Notes: generated by a model from the letters alone, not told the origin. Shown: positions 39,777-49,045, counted from the first letter of the stretch. The stretch: 64,000 nt of DNA from Pelomonas baiyunensis (GCF_043555935.1 NZ_JBIGIB010000001.1:1054001-1118000); one strand, 5' to 3'. Numbers and translations are program-made.

Positions 39777-41237
39777 ATGCGCGTGCTGCAGGTCAGCGCC
39801 GAGTTGTTCCCGTGGCTCAAGACCGGCGGGTTGGCCGATGTGGCCGGGGCCTTGCCCGCGGCGTTGGCGCGCGTGGGCGTGGAAGTGCGGGTGCTGGTGC
39901 CGGGCTTCCCGGCGCTGCGAGACGCCTTCCAGCCGGCCCAGGCCGTGGCTCCCGTGGCCTTGCCGTGGAGTGAGGGGCGGGCGGCGCTGCTGCGCGGCAC
40001 CTTGCCGGGCCTGGACGCACCGGCATACCTGCTGGACGCGCCGGGCTTGTTCGACCGCCCGGGCAATCCGTATGCCGACACAGCCGGCGTGGCCTACGCC
40101 GACAACCACCGGCGTTTTGCATTGCTGGGCCTCGCGGCCGCGCGGCTGGCGGAGGGCGTGGACGCGACCTGGCAGCCTGCCGTGGTGCATGCGCATGACT
40201 GGCACGCTGGGCTGGCCTGTGCCCACGTGTCCGCCAGCCGTGCCCGCAAGCGCACCGCGTGCCGCACGGTGTTCACCGTCCACAACCTGGCCTACCAGGG
40301 GTTGTTCCCGGCGACGCACTTCGCGGAACTGGGCCTGCCCGCCGCGCACTTCGCCATGGAGGGCCTGGAGTTCTACGGGCAGGTCGGGTTCATGAAGGCC
40401 GGGCTGCACTTTGCCGATGCCCTCACCACTGTCAGCCCCACCTACGCGGTCGAGATCCAGACCCCCGAACAAGGCTGTGGGCTGGACGGCCTGTTGCGCC
40501 GCCGGGCCGATGTGCTGCACGGCATCTTGAACGGCGTGGACTACGCGCTGTGGTGCCCCGAGGCCGATGCGAGCTTGGCGCAGCCCTACAGCGCCGATGC
40601 GCCCCAGGGCAAGGCAGTGTGCAAGGCGGCCTTGCAGCGAGAGTGCGGGTTGGCGGCGAATTCCCAGGCGCCGTTGTATGGCGTGGTCAGCCGCCTCACG
40701 GAGCAAAAGGGGCTGCCGCTGGTGCTGCAGATCCTGCCGGACCTGCTGGCCGCGGGCGGGCAACTGGTGGTGTTGGGCAGTGGCGACGCGCGGCTGGAGG
40801 CGGAATTCGCGGCGGCGGCTGCGCAGCACCCGGGCCAGGTGGCCCGGCGCACCGGCATGGATGAAGCGCTGGCCCACCGCATCTACGCAGCCAGCGATGT
40901 GGTGCTGGTGCCCAGCCGCTTCGAGCCCTGCGGCCTGACGCAGCTCTATGGTCTCAGCTACGGGGCCTTGCCGCTGGTGCACAGCGTGGGCGGGTTGGCC
41001 GACACGGTCGTGGACTGCACGCTGGAAGACCTCGCGGCGGGCACCGCCACCGGGTTTGCGTTCCGTGAGTTTGAGGCCCATGCCGCGCGGCGTGCGCTGC
41101 GGCGGTCGCTGGCCTTGTGGAGCCGGCCGGCCGAGTGGGCGCAGGTTCGGCAAACCGCCATGCGCCAGCGCTGGGGCTGGGACACGGCGGCCACCCGCTA
41201 CCGGGCGGTGTACGAACACGCAGTCTGCGGCGTGTGA
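39777..41237 (+). CDS. glgA: Glycogen synthase
   Basis: GT5 starch/glycogen synthase using ADP-glucose. The ADP-binding motif KTGGLADVAGALP begins at K15, HAHDWHAGLACAHV follows, and the C-terminal GT-B motif is PSRFEPCGLTQLYGLSYG. The start is ATG 39777, with a GTG at 39774 immediately before it; the open frame to 39606 is inside glgC. 486 aa. 49 bases downstream of glgC, so one operon. Confidence 0.96.
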   Translation: MRVLQVSAELFPWLKTGGLADVAGALPAALARVGVEVRVLVPGFPALRDAFQPAQAVAPVALPWSEGRAALLRGTLPGLDAPAYLLDAPGLFDRPGNPYADTAGVAYADNHRRFALLGLAAARLAEGVDATWQPAVVHAHDWHAGLACAHVSASRARKRTACRTVFTVHNLAYQGLFPATHFAELGLPAAHFAMEGLEFYGQVGFMKAGLHFADALTTVSPTYAVEIQTPEQGCGLDGLLRRRADVLHGILNGVDYALWCPEADASLAQPYSADAPQGKAVCKAALQRECGLAANSQAPLYGVVSRLTEQKGLPLVLQILPDLLAAGGQLVVLGSGDARLEAEFAAAAAQHPGQVARRTGMDEALAHRIYAASDVVLVPSRFEPCGLTQLYGLSYGALPLVHSVGGLADTVVDCTLEDLAAGTATGFAFREFEAHAARRALRRSLALWSRPAEWAQVRQTAMRQRWGWDTAATRYRAVYEHAVCGV

Positions 41238-41259
41238 GCCGCAGGCCAGGCGCCGGCGG

Positions 41260-41802
41260 TCAGCTGCGGCTGCGGTTGCGACGGCCGACCCAGCCCAGCA
41301 GGCCCAGCGAGCCGCCCACCAGCGCCAGCGAACCCGGCTCCGGCACGGCCTGGGCCACCATGGAGCCAGAAGCGATCATGCGCTAGGGCGCGCAGTTGAG
41401 GCACTCGAAGCTGCCGTCGCGGGCGCTGTTGCCGGCCGGCGTGCGAATCGCCACTGCGCCACCGGCGTTGGTGAGGTCGCCGACCAGATCAAAGGTCAGG
41501 TAGCGGCTGTTGTTCAGCAGGTTGATGAAGAAGTGGTGCGCCGAATTCAGCGCGCTGTAGGTACTTGACGTGCTGGTGTCGTAGGTTTGGCCGGCAAACA
41601 TGCCGTTGGTCGTCTGGATGCTCCAGGCGGAGTACGACAGCGTGTCGGCATCGAAGGTGAAGCTGCCGGTGGCGCTGGCGCCGTCGGTGAACTTCACGTT
41701 GTCGAGTTGCCAGACGACGGGCGTGGCATGGGCTGCCGCCGCGGCCAGACCGAGCGCTGCGGCAGCCGATGCGCGGCGCAGCGAAGTGGAAATGCTTTTC
41801 AT
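41260..41802 (-). pseudogene. PEP-CTERM surface protein gene interrupted by an amber codon
   Basis: Starts at ATG 41802 behind GGGAG. The protein has a signal peptide (ASAAAALGLAAAAAHA) and a beta-rich body (WQLDNVKFTDGASATGSFTF ... RYLTFDLVGDL). A TAG at 41383-41385 ends it just after FECLNCAP. Reading through, the same frame continues RMIASGSMVAQA and then VPEPGSLALVGGSLGLL plus the basic tail GRRNRSRS before TGA at 41260-41262. That is a complete PEP-CTERM anchor. So the gene is an intact exosortase substrate apart from one codon. A TAC or TAT (Tyr) to TAG change is the simplest explanation, but a sequencing error is possible. Convergent with glgA. Confidence 0.88.
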
Positions 41803-41930
41803 GTGGAACTCCCTGTTCACGCGTTGGACGCCGCTAGAACGCCGCAACGCAATACAGGAGTGATGGCCGCGCCAGGGGGTGGGGAATGTCCACTTTCCCT
41901 TGGGTTAGGGATTCGTGAGTGGCGGTGTGG

Positions 41931-42815
41931 TCAGACCGCCAGGGCAATGACCCCGAGAGCAATCAAGCCTGCACCGGCCAACCGCCATCCGCGCTCGGAC
42001 TCGCCGAGCAACTGCCCGCCCAGCAACGCTGCAAACAGCATGGACACCTCGCGGGCCGGCGCCACGCGCGACAGCGGCGCTTCGCGCACCGCCAGCAGCA
42101 CCAGGATGTAGGCGGCAGGCCCCAGCACTGCCACGGCCAGAATGCCCCGCCATGACTGGCGAACCTCGGGCCAAAAGCTGTGCCGCTGGCGCAGGCTGAT
42201 GGGCAGTTGCATCACCGCGCGCAACACGTTGCCGAACCAATCGAGCAACAGGGGCGACACCGCCAGCGCTTTCACCGCATAGCCGTCGATCACGGTGTAG
42301 CCGGAGATCAAGGCGCCCGTTGCGGCGCCCCAATAGATGCCGTGGCGGCGCCGACGTTCAGCCACGGCGTCGCGCGGCAGGCCGCGCCCGAGCAGCTTCG
42401 GGCCCAGCGTGATGAGCAGGATGCCGCCCACCACGCCGGCCAAACCCAGCGCGCCGTGCAGGCCCAGGCGCTCGTCCAGCAACAGCACCGCGCCCAAGGC
42501 GGACAGCAGCGGCCCGCTGCCCCGCGCCACGGGGTACACCACGGTCAGGTCGCTGGCCCGGTAGCCGGCCACCAGGCAATTGAAGTACAGCAGGTGCACC
42601 ACGGCGCTGGCGGTGACGAGCACCCATACCGTGGGTGTCCAGTGCGGCATGTCCTGGACGCCCACCCACAGGGCCGCCGGCAGCCACACCAGCACCACGC
42701 CCAACGCGCAGGTCAGTACGAAATGGGGGCCACCACCCCAGCGCTTGGCCGCGAGGTTCCAGAGGGCGTGGAGCAGGGCGGCAGCAAGGACCAGCGCGAG
42801 GGCCGACGCCGGCAT
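41931..42815 (-). CDS. EamA/DMT-superfamily transporter
   Basis: 294-residue inner-membrane protein with about ten hydrophobic helices in two EamA repeats (first repeat from LALVLAAALLHALWNLAAKR, second from GIYWGAATGALISGYTVIDG). Likely a drug/metabolite or amino-acid exporter or permease; the substrate is not predictable. It starts one base after the ppsR stop on the same strand, so it is probably co-transcribed with ppsR. No clear functional link to PpsA regulation. Confidence 0.88.
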   Translation of the reverse strand: MPASALALVLAAALLHALWNLAAKRWGGGPHFVLTCALGVVLVWLPAALWVGVQDMPHWTPTVWVLVTASAVVHLLYFNCLVAGYRASDLTVVYPVARGSGPLLSALGAVLLLDERLGLHGALGLAGVVGGILLITLGPKLLGRGLPRDAVAERRRRHGIYWGAATGALISGYTVIDGYAVKALAVSPLLLDWFGNVLRAVMQLPISLRQRHSFWPEVRQSWRGILAVAVLGPAAYILVLLAVREAPLSRVAPAREVSMLFAALLGGQLLGESERGWRLAGAGLIALGVIALAV

Positions 42816-42816
42816 C

Positions 42817-43638
42817 TCAGTAGATGAGCCGGTCGGGCCGGATGTCGCGCAGGATGGTGGTGGCGATTTCTTCGATGCTCTTGTGTGTGGACGACAGCCA
42901 CGAGATGCCCTCGCGCTTCATCATGGCCTCGGCCTCGTTCACTTCGTAGCGGCAGTTCAAGACATCGGCGTATTTGCTGCCGGGGCGGCGCTCGTTGCGG
43001 ATGGAGGCCAGGCGCTCCGGGTCGATGGTCAGGCCGAAGCACTTGCGCTTGTGCGGCAACAGCGGCGCCGGCAACTTGCGGCGCTCGAAGTCTTCGGGGA
43101 TCAGTGGGTAGTTGGCAGCCTTGATGCCGTGCTGCATGGCCAGGTACAGCGACGTCGGCGTTTTGCCGCAGCGGCTCACGCCCACCAGGATGACGTCGGC
43201 CGTGTCCAGGTTTTTGGACGACTGCCCGTCGTCGTGCGCCAGCGAGAAATTGATGGCCTCGATCCGGTCGTGGTACTCCTGGCTTTGCGCCACGTTGGAG
43301 AAGCGCCCGACGCGGTGGTTGCTCTTGATGCTGAACTCGTCTTCCAGCGGCTCGATGAAGGTGCCGAACATGTCCATCACCCGGCCCTGGCAGTGCTCGC
43401 GCACAACTTTCAGCACCTCGCGGTCCACCAGCGTGGCAAACACGATGGGCCGGCGGCCTTCGCGCAGCCCCACCTCGTTGATCTCCTGCACCACCGCGTG
43501 CGCCTTCTCTGCGCTGTCGATGAACGGCCGGCGCACGTGCCGCGGCTTGATCTCGAACTGGGCCAGGATGGAGTTACCGAAGGTTTCGGCGGTGATGCCG
43601 GTGCCGTCCGAGACGAAATACACGGTTCTGTCGGTCAT
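42817..43638 (-). CDS. ppsR: PEP synthase regulatory protein (kinase/pyrophosphorylase)
   Basis: DUF299-family bifunctional enzyme that inactivates PEP synthase by ADP-dependent phosphorylation of an active-site Thr and reactivates it by Pi-dependent removal. The P-loop-like GVSRCGKTPTSLYLAM lies near residue 152, and the N terminus YFVSDGTGITAETFGNSIL is family-typical. 273 aa. Divergent from its target ppsA, 210 bases away. Confidence 0.95.
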   Translation of the reverse strand: MTDRTVYFVSDGTGITAETFGNSILAQFEIKPRHVRRPFIDSAEKAHAVVQEINEVGLREGRRPIVFATLVDREVLKVVREHCQGRVMDMFGTFIEPLEDEFSIKSNHRVGRFSNVAQSQEYHDRIEAINFSLAHDDGQSSKNLDTADVILVGVSRCGKTPTSLYLAMQHGIKAANYPLIPEDFERRKLPAPLLPHKRKCFGLTIDPERLASIRNERRPGSKYADVLNCRYEVNEAEAMMKREGISWLSSTHKSIEEIATTILRDIRPDRLIY

Positions 43639-43848
43639 GGCAAGCGCGTCACAGGAACGCGGGGGTGGGGGAAGTCCCCATCATAGAAGCGCGCCCCTCT
43701 AGAATCAGCCGCAATTGCTTTGCCCAGCCATGCGCACCTCCTCCACCCGACTCCAACAACGCCCAAGCGGTGGGATCACGGCCGGTTACGTGCCGTGTCG
43801 GGGTGCAGCGGACACAGCCCAGAGTTTTCAACCTCCCGGAGTTTTCCC
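43639..43848. promoter_or_regulatory. Divergent ppsR-ppsA intergenic region
   Basis: 210 bases between the two divergent genes. A -10-like TAGAAT is at 43700-43705 (+), but no convincing -35 is 16-18 bases upstream. The ppsA ATG is preceded by CGGAG. The 143 bases after the putative -10 form a GC-rich leader with a possible GTGTC/GACAC stem (about 43796-43816). I see no recognisable operator. Confidence 0.35.
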
Positions 43849-46248
43849 ATGTCTGCTGCACGCTTTGAGGCGACCGCCCTGGTCGTTCCGTTTGAGAACC
43901 TGAGGATGACCGACGTCGAGGCCGTTGGCGGTAAGAACGCCAGCCTTGGCGAGATGATTTCCCAGCTCTCGGATGCCGGCGTCCGCGTGCCTGGTGGTTT
44001 CGCGACCACGGCATTCGCGTTCCGACAGTTTCTGAAGCACGAAGGTCTGGACGCCCGCATTGCGGCGCGCCTGTCCACGTTGAACACCGACGACGTGCGT
44101 GCGCTGGCCGACGCCGGTGCCGAGATCCGTGGCTGGATCGAAAACCAGCCCTTCCCGGCCGACCTGGAAGCCGGTGTGCGCGCGTCGTACGCGCAGCTCA
44201 CGGCCGACAACCCGGACGCCACCTTCGCCGTGCGCTCGTCCGCCACGGCTGAAGACCTGCCCGACGCCTCGTTCGCCGGCCAGCAGGAAACCTTCCTGAA
44301 CGTGCATGGCATCGACGAGGTGCTGCACAAGATGCGCGAGGTGTTCGCCTCGCTCTACAACGACCGCGCCATCAGCTACCGCGTGCACAAGGGCTTCGCC
44401 CACGGCGACGTGGCCCTGTCCGCCGGCGTGCAGCGCATGGTGCGCAGCGACCTGGGCTCGGCCGGTGTGATGTTCACCATCGACACCGAGAGCGGCTTCC
44501 CTGACGCGGTCTTCATCACCTCCAGCTACGGCCTGGGCGAAACAGTGGTGCAGGGCGCTGTGAATCCGGACGAGTTCTACGTCCACAAGCCGGCACTCAA
44601 GGCCGGCAAGCTGGCCATCATCCGCCGCAACCTGGGCTCCAAGCTGATTCGCATGGAGTTCTCGACGCCCGAGGAGAAGGCCGCCACCAAGAAGCTGGTG
44701 AAGACCGTGGACACCGCGCCTGAGGCCCGCAACCGCTACTCGCTGAACGACACGGAAGTCACCGAGCTGGCCAAGTACGCGCTGATCATCGAGCAGCACT
44801 ACGGCCGCGCGATGGACATCGAGTGGGGCCGCGATGGTGTGGACGGCAAGATCTACATCCTGCAGGCCCGCCCCGAGACCGTGAAGAGCCAGGCCGCCGG
44901 TCAGGTCGAGCACCACTACAAGCTCAAGGCCCACAGTGCTGTGCTGGCCGAGGGCCGCGCCATCGGCCAGAAGATCGGCACAGGCCCGGTGCGCCTGGTC
45001 GACAGCGTCGCCGAGATGGAGCGCGTGCAACCGGGCGACGTGCTCGTCACCGACATGACCGACCCGAACTGGGAGCCGGTGATGAAGCGCGCCAGCGCCA
45101 TCGTCACCAACCGCGGCGGCCGCACCTGCCACGCGGCCATCATTGCGCGTGAACTGGGCATCCCGGCCGTGGTCGGCTGTGGCGACGCGACGGACAAGCT
45201 CAAGGACGGCCAGCTCGTCACCGTGGCCTGCTCGGAAGGCGACACCGGCTACATCTATGACGGCCTGCTGGAAACCGAGGTCAGCGAGGTGCACCGCGGC
45301 GAGCTGCCGTACTGTCCCATCAAGATCATGATGAACGTTGGCAACCCGCAGCTGGCCTTCAACTTCGCGCAAATGCCCTCGGGCGGCGTGGGGCTGGCCC
45401 GCCTGGAATTCATCATCAACAACAACATCGGCGTCCACCCCAAGGCCATCCTGGACTATCCGAACATCGACGCCGACCTGAAGAAGGCGGTGGAGTCGGT
45501 GGCCCGCGGCCACGCCTCGCCGCGCGCCTTCTACGTGGACAAGCTGGCCGAAGGCATCGCCACGATTGCCGCCGCCTTTTTCCCGCGCCCGGTCATCGTG
45601 CGGCTGTCGGACTTCAAGTCCAACGAGTACCGCAAGCTCATCGGCGGCACCCGCTACGAGCCGGATGAAGAGAACCCGATGCTGGGCTTCCGCGGGGCCA
45701 GCCGCTACATCAGCGGCGAGTTCCAGGACGCGTTCGCGATGGAATGCGAGGCGCTCAAGCGCGTGCGCAAGGACATGGGCCTGACCAACGTCGAAATCAT
45801 GGTGCCCTTCGTGCGCACGGTGAAGCAGGCGGCTCGCGTGGTCGACATGCTGGCCGAGAAGGGCCTGAAGCGGGGCGTGGACGGCCTGCGCCTGATCATG
45901 ATGTGCGAGGTGCCCAGCAACGCCATCCTGGCCGAGCAGTTCCTGGAGCATTTCGACGGCATGTCCATCGGCTCCAACGACCTGACGCAGCTCACGCTGG
46001 GCCTGGACCGGGACTCCGGCCTGGAGCAGCTGGCCGGCGACTTCGACGAGCGCGACCCGGCCGTGAAGGCCATGATCTCGCGGGCCATCCGCGCTTGCCG
46101 TGCCACGGGCAAGTACATCGGCATCTGCGGTCAGGGCCCCAGCGACCACCCCGACTTCGCCGAATGGCTGGCCGAGGAGGGCATCGTGTCCATCTCGCTG
46201 AACCCCGACACGGTCATCGACACCTGGCAGCGCCTGGCCGCCAAGTAA
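43849..46248 (+). CDS. ppsA: Phosphoenolpyruvate synthase
   Basis: Converts pyruvate, ATP and water to PEP, AMP and Pi in gluconeogenesis. N-terminal ATP-grasp domain ([33 protein letters not shown]), the phospho-histidine swivel domain [17 protein letters not shown] (H428), then the TIM-barrel PEP/pyruvate domain with [18 protein letters not shown] and [16 protein letters not shown] 43849 is chosen for its CGGAG site and N-terminal conservation. 799 aa. Regulated by the divergent ppsR. Confidence 0.97.
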   Translation: MSAARFEATALVVPFENLRMTDVEAVGGKNASLGEMISQLSDAGVRVPGGFATTAFAFRQFLKHEGLDARIAARLSTLNTDDVRALADAGAEIRGWIENQPFPADLEAGVRASYAQLTADNPDATFAVRSSATAEDLPDASFAGQQETFLNVHGIDEVLHKMREVFASLYNDRAISYRVHKGFAHGDVALSAGVQRMVRSDLGSAGVMFTIDTESGFPDAVFITSSYGLGETVVQGAVNPDEFYVHKPALKAGKLAIIRRNLGSKLIRMEFSTPEEKAATKKLVKTVDTAPEARNRYSLNDTEVTELAKYALIIEQHYGRAMDIEWGRDGVDGKIYILQARPETVKSQAAGQVEHHYKLKAHSAVLAEGRAIGQKIGTGPVRLVDSVAEMERVQPGDVLVTDMTDPNWEPVMKRASAIVTNRGGRTCHAAIIARELGIPAVVGCGDATDKLKDGQLVTVACSEGDTGYIYDGLLETEVSEVHRGELPYCPIKIMMNVGNPQLAFNFAQMPSGGVGLARLEFIINNNIGVHPKAILDYPNIDADLKKAVESVARGHASPRAFYVDKLAEGIATIAAAFFPRPVIVRLSDFKSNEYRKLIGGTRYEPDEENPMLGFRGASRYISGEFQDAFAMECEALKRVRKDMGLTNVEIMVPFVRTVKQAARVVDMLAEKGLKRGVDGLRLIMMCEVPSNAILAEQFLEHFDGMSIGSNDLTQLTLGLDRDSGLEQLAGDFDERDPAVKAMISRAIRACRATGKYIGICGQGPSDHPDFAEWLAEEGIVSISLNPDTVIDTWQRLAAK

Positions 46249-46268
46249 GCCTTCGCGCCTGAACGCCG

Positions 46269-46303
46269 GCCCGGGTTCTCCGTAAGGGGAACTCGGGCTT
46301 TTT
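46269..46303 (+). terminator. Rho-independent terminator after ppsA
   Basis: GCCCGGGTTC (46269-46278) pairs with GAACTCGGGC (46289-46298), with one G-T pair, followed by TTTTT. It lies 20 bases after the ppsA stop and ends only 6 bases before the ATG of the next gene, so that gene cannot depend on ppsA transcription except by readthrough. Confidence 0.9.
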
Positions 46304-46309
46304 GTTGTC

Positions 46310-48385
46310 ATGATCCCGTTCGTGCCGGTTCGCTCGCTTCATCGTCGTTACGCGCTCTTCATCCTCAGCTTCATGGCCCTGGTGGTTGGGCTGGGGGTGG
46401 CCGAGCAGCACGGCATGCCCAAGGCCTGGATCGGCTACAGCTTCCTGATCGCGACCGTGGCCGTGTATGCCGTGATTGGCATCCTGTGCCGCACCACCGA
46501 CCCGGCCGAGTACTTCGTGGCGGGCCGGCGCGTGCCGGCGGTCTACAACGGCATGGCCGCGGGGGCGGACTGGATGAGCGCCGCCAGCTTCATTGGCCTG
46601 ACCGGCACGCTGTACGCCACGGGCTACGCCGGCCTGGCCTACGTGCTCGGTTGGACGGGTGGTTTCTGCCTTGTGGCCCTGTGCATCGCGCCGTACTTGC
46701 GGCGGTTCGGCCAATACACGCTGGCAGACTTTCTCGCCGAACGGTTCGAGAGTCGCACCTTGCGCTGGGTGGGAGCCAGTGCAGCCATCCTGGTGTCCTT
46801 CGTCTACCTGGTGGCGCAGATTTACGGCGTCGGCTTGATCACCACGCGGCTCACCGGCTTGGGCTTCGAGGTGGGCGTGTTTGTGGGCCTGGGCGGCGTG
46901 CTGGTGTGCTCGTTCCTGGGCGGCATGCGCGCCGTCACGTGGACGCAGGTGGCGCAGTACCTGATCATGATCCTGGCCTACCTGGTGCCCGTCATCTGGC
47001 TGAGCGTGAAGCAGACTGGCTGGCCGGTGCCGCAGCTGGTGTACGGGCAGCAGCTGCACCAGTTGGCGCAGCGCGAGGCGCAACTGACGGTGGACCCGGG
47101 CGAGTTGCAGGTGCGGGCTCTGCATCAGCAGCGTGCCGATGCGGCGACGCGGCGGCTTGCGGATGTGCCGACCGCACTGGCGCAGGAGCAGGCTGCTGCC
47201 GCCGCGCGCGTGTCGGAGCTCAAGGCCGCGAACGCGCCGCTGGCCCAGATTCAAGCGGCCGAGAAGGCCCGTGCTGCGCTGCCGCGGACCCAGGTCGAGG
47301 CCGAAGCGCGCTGGCGGCGCGAGCAGCAGGCGGAGGCCCAATGGGCGCGTCCGTTGTCGGGCCTGGCGCCGCACACCCAACCGTTTGCGTCGGATGTGCC
47401 GGGCGCCGATGCCGCCGGGGTCGGTTCGGCGGAGCAGGACGGTCGGCGCAACTTCATGGCGCTGGTGTTTTGCTTGATGGTGGGCACGGCGGCCTTGCCT
47501 CATCTGCTGACGCGTTACTACACGACTCCCACGGCTGCGACAGCGCGGGAGTCGGTGGCGTGGTCCCTCGTGTTCATCTGCTTGCTGTACCTCACGGCGC
47601 CGGCGCTGGCGGTCATGGTGAAGACGGAGGTGTTCAACGGCTTGGTGGGCAGCAGCTTTGACCAACTGCCCGCCTGGATTCGGCAGTGGCAGCGGGTGGA
47701 CCCCTCGCTGCTGTCGGCCGTCGATTTGAACGGCGACGGCATCCTCCAGCTGGCGGAACTGCGCTTGCACCCCGACCTGGTGATGCTGGTGGTGCCGGAG
47801 CTGGGGGGCTTGCCGTTTGTGGTGTCGGGCATGGTGGCAGCGGGCGGCCTGGCGGCCGCGCTGTCCACGGCAGACGGCTTGCTGCTGGCCATCTCCAGCG
47901 CGTTGTCGCACGACCTCTACTACAAGGCGGTGAACCCGGACGCCTCGCGCACGCGGCGGGTGACACTGTCCAAGGCCTTGTTGCTGGCGGCTGCCCTGGC
48001 TGCGGCGGCAATTGCGTCGAGCCGGCCGGCCGACATCCTGGCGGTGGTGACGGCAGCGTTTTCGATTGCCGGCTCGACCTTCTTCCCCGCGCTGGTGGCG
48101 GGCGTGTTCTGGCGCCGGGCCAACCGCGCGGGCGCCCTGGCCGGCATGCTGACCGGGTTGGGTGTCTGCCTGGTGTACCTGTGCATGGCCCACCCGGGCT
48201 TGCGCGCCTTGGTGGGGCTGCCGGGGCCGGTGACCGGCTGGTGGGGCATCCAGCCGGCGGCGGCCGGGCTGTTCGGCGTGCCAGCTGGCGCGGTCGCATT
48301 GGTGCTGGTCAGCCTGGTCACGGCGCCGCCAAGCTCCAGGCAACGGGATTTCATCGACGCCTTGCGCCGCCCGGAGTGGCGGTGA
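46310..48385 (+). CDS. Large sodium:solute symporter (VC_2705-like) with insert and EF-hand
   Basis: SSS-family (TC 2.A.21) transporter of 691 aa, much longer than the usual 500-550. TM helices cover about 14-230 (GADWMSAASFIGLTGTLYAT is the conserved sodium-site region) and 383-680. Residues about 236-380 are a hydrophilic insert rich in Ala/Gln/Glu/Arg with coiled-coil character (QREAQL, ARVSELKAANAPLAQI). Residues 472-483 (DLNGDGILQLAE, positions 47723-47758) fit the EF-hand loop pattern. The family is thought to move small carboxylates; substrate unknown. The start is odd, lying 6 bases after a terminator, so a later start or hidden promoter is possible. Confidence 0.86.
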   Translation: MIPFVPVRSLHRRYALFILSFMALVVGLGVAEQHGMPKAWIGYSFLIATVAVYAVIGILCRTTDPAEYFVAGRRVPAVYNGMAAGADWMSAASFIGLTGTLYATGYAGLAYVLGWTGGFCLVALCIAPYLRRFGQYTLADFLAERFESRTLRWVGASAAILVSFVYLVAQIYGVGLITTRLTGLGFEVGVFVGLGGVLVCSFLGGMRAVTWTQVAQYLIMILAYLVPVIWLSVKQTGWPVPQLVYGQQLHQLAQREAQLTVDPGELQVRALHQQRADAATRRLADVPTALAQEQAAAAARVSELKAANAPLAQIQAAEKARAALPRTQVEAEARWRREQQAEAQWARPLSGLAPHTQPFASDVPGADAAGVGSAEQDGRRNFMALVFCLMVGTAALPHLLTRYYTTPTAATARESVAWSLVFICLLYLTAPALAVMVKTEVFNGLVGSSFDQLPAWIRQWQRVDPSLLSAVDLNGDGILQLAELRLHPDLVMLVVPELGGLPFVVSGMVAAGGLAAALSTADGLLLAISSALSHDLYYKAVNPDASRTRRVTLSKALLLAAALAAAAIASSRPADILAVVTAAFSIAGSTFFPALVAGVFWRRANRAGALAGMLTGLGVCLVYLCMAHPGLRALVGLPGPVTGWWGIQPAAAGLFGVPAGAVALVLVSLVTAPPSSRQRDFIDALRRPEWR

Positions 48386-48388
48386 CGC

Positions 48389-48463
48389 GGGGCGCTGATG
48401 TGGGGCGCTGATGTGGGGCGCTGATGTGGGGCGCTGATGTGGGGCGCTGATGTGGGGCGCTGA
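48389..48463. repeat. 13-bp tandem repeat, 5.8 copies
   Basis: Five exact copies of GGGGCGCTGATGT (48389-48453) plus ten bases of a sixth (48454-48463). It begins 3 bases after the symporter stop and ends about 20 bases before the -35 of the rpsF promoter. The unit is not a multiple of three, so it is not a protein repeat. Candidate variable-number locus. Confidence 0.97.
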
Positions 48464-48483
48464 CCGTACCAGGCGTTCGCGAT

Positions 48484-48512
48484 TTGGCGGTTTGAGCCAG
48501 AGCGGCTAGAAT
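48484..48512 (+). promoter_or_regulatory. rpsF operon promoter
   Basis: TTGGCG (48484-48489), a 17-base spacer and TAGAAT (48507-48512) form a good sigma-70 promoter. Transcription would begin near 48519, giving a leader of about 100 bases before rpsF. The 13-bp tandem repeat lies directly upstream, where an UP element or activator would bind. Confidence 0.7.
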
Positions 48513-48527
48513 GCTGGGTTCCCCCTT

Positions 48528-48559
48528 GCCGTACCCACGAGTAGACGCCGTGGCACGGC
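48528..48559 (+). promoter_or_regulatory. Hairpin in the rpsF leader
   Basis: Two stacked stems, GCCGT/ACGGC (528-532 with 555-559) and CACG/CGTG (536-539 with 549-552), separated by a small internal loop (ACC opposite GC). It starts about 9 bases after the predicted transcription start. Leaders of rpsF operons in many bacteria carry an S6:S18-binding hairpin; this may be the local version, but I cannot confirm the consensus. Confidence 0.4.
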
Positions 48560-48619
48560 TTCCACAGACCGGGCAGTTCATTCCGACAAAGCCCGGGCTG
48601 GAATCCACAAGGAGTACAC

Positions 48620-48982
48620 ATGCGTCACTACGAAATCGTTCTGCTGATCCATCCGGATCAAAGCGAACAAGTTCCGGCCATGCTGGAGCGTTACAAGGGC
48701 CTGATCACCGCCGGCGGCGGTGTGGTGCACCGCGTTGAGGACTGGGGCCGTCGCCAGATGGCTTACCTGATCCAAAAGCTGGCCAAGGCCCACTACCTGT
48801 GCCTGAACATCGAATGCAGCAAGGAAGTCCTGGCTGAGCTCGAGACCGGCTTCCGCTTCAACGACGCCGTGCTGCGCCACCTGACCGTAGTGCAAGACAA
48901 GGCCATCACGACCCCCTCGGTCATGATGAAGGCCGTTGAGCGCGAAGAAGCCCGCAAGGCGCCGCAACAAGAAGCGGCCTGA
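48620..48982 (+). CDS. rpsF: 30S ribosomal protein S6
   Basis: Platform protein that binds S18. [19 protein letters not shown] start, then [27 protein letters not shown]. 120 aa with a charged tail. Strong AAGGAG ribosome binding site. First gene of the rpsF-priB-rpsR-rplI operon. Confidence 0.98.
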   Translation: MRHYEIVLLIHPDQSEQVPAMLERYKGLITAGGGVVHRVEDWGRRQMAYLIQKLAKAHYLCLNIECSKEVLAELETGFRFNDAVLRHLTVVQDKAITTPSVMMKAVEREEARKAPQQEAA

Positions 48983-49045
48983 GCGCAGGCTCATCGCTGA
49001 AGAGCCCAGTTTTTCAAGCAACGTGATTCAAGGCGTCAGGACCGC

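Noticed and set aside
41263..41382. Treating the PEP-CTERM tail as a separate small gene
   Set aside because: It has no ribosome binding site, is in the same frame as the upstream part, and matches the missing C terminus exactly.
43828..46311. An 827-codon open frame on the - strand opposite ppsA
   Set aside because: Antisense shadow with no recognisable domain, while ppsA on the + strand has every family motif.
46214..48343. A 709-codon open frame antisense to the symporter
   Set aside because: His/Gln/Arg-rich shadow without domains; the + strand frame has clear TM helices and SSS motifs.
48389..48463. CRISPR array
   Set aside because: The repeats are 13 bp, directly adjacent with no spacers, and there are no cas genes.
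48492..48512. TTGAGC (48492) as the -35 of the rpsF promoter
   Set aside because: Only 9 bases from the -10. TTGGCG at 48484 has the proper 17-base spacing.
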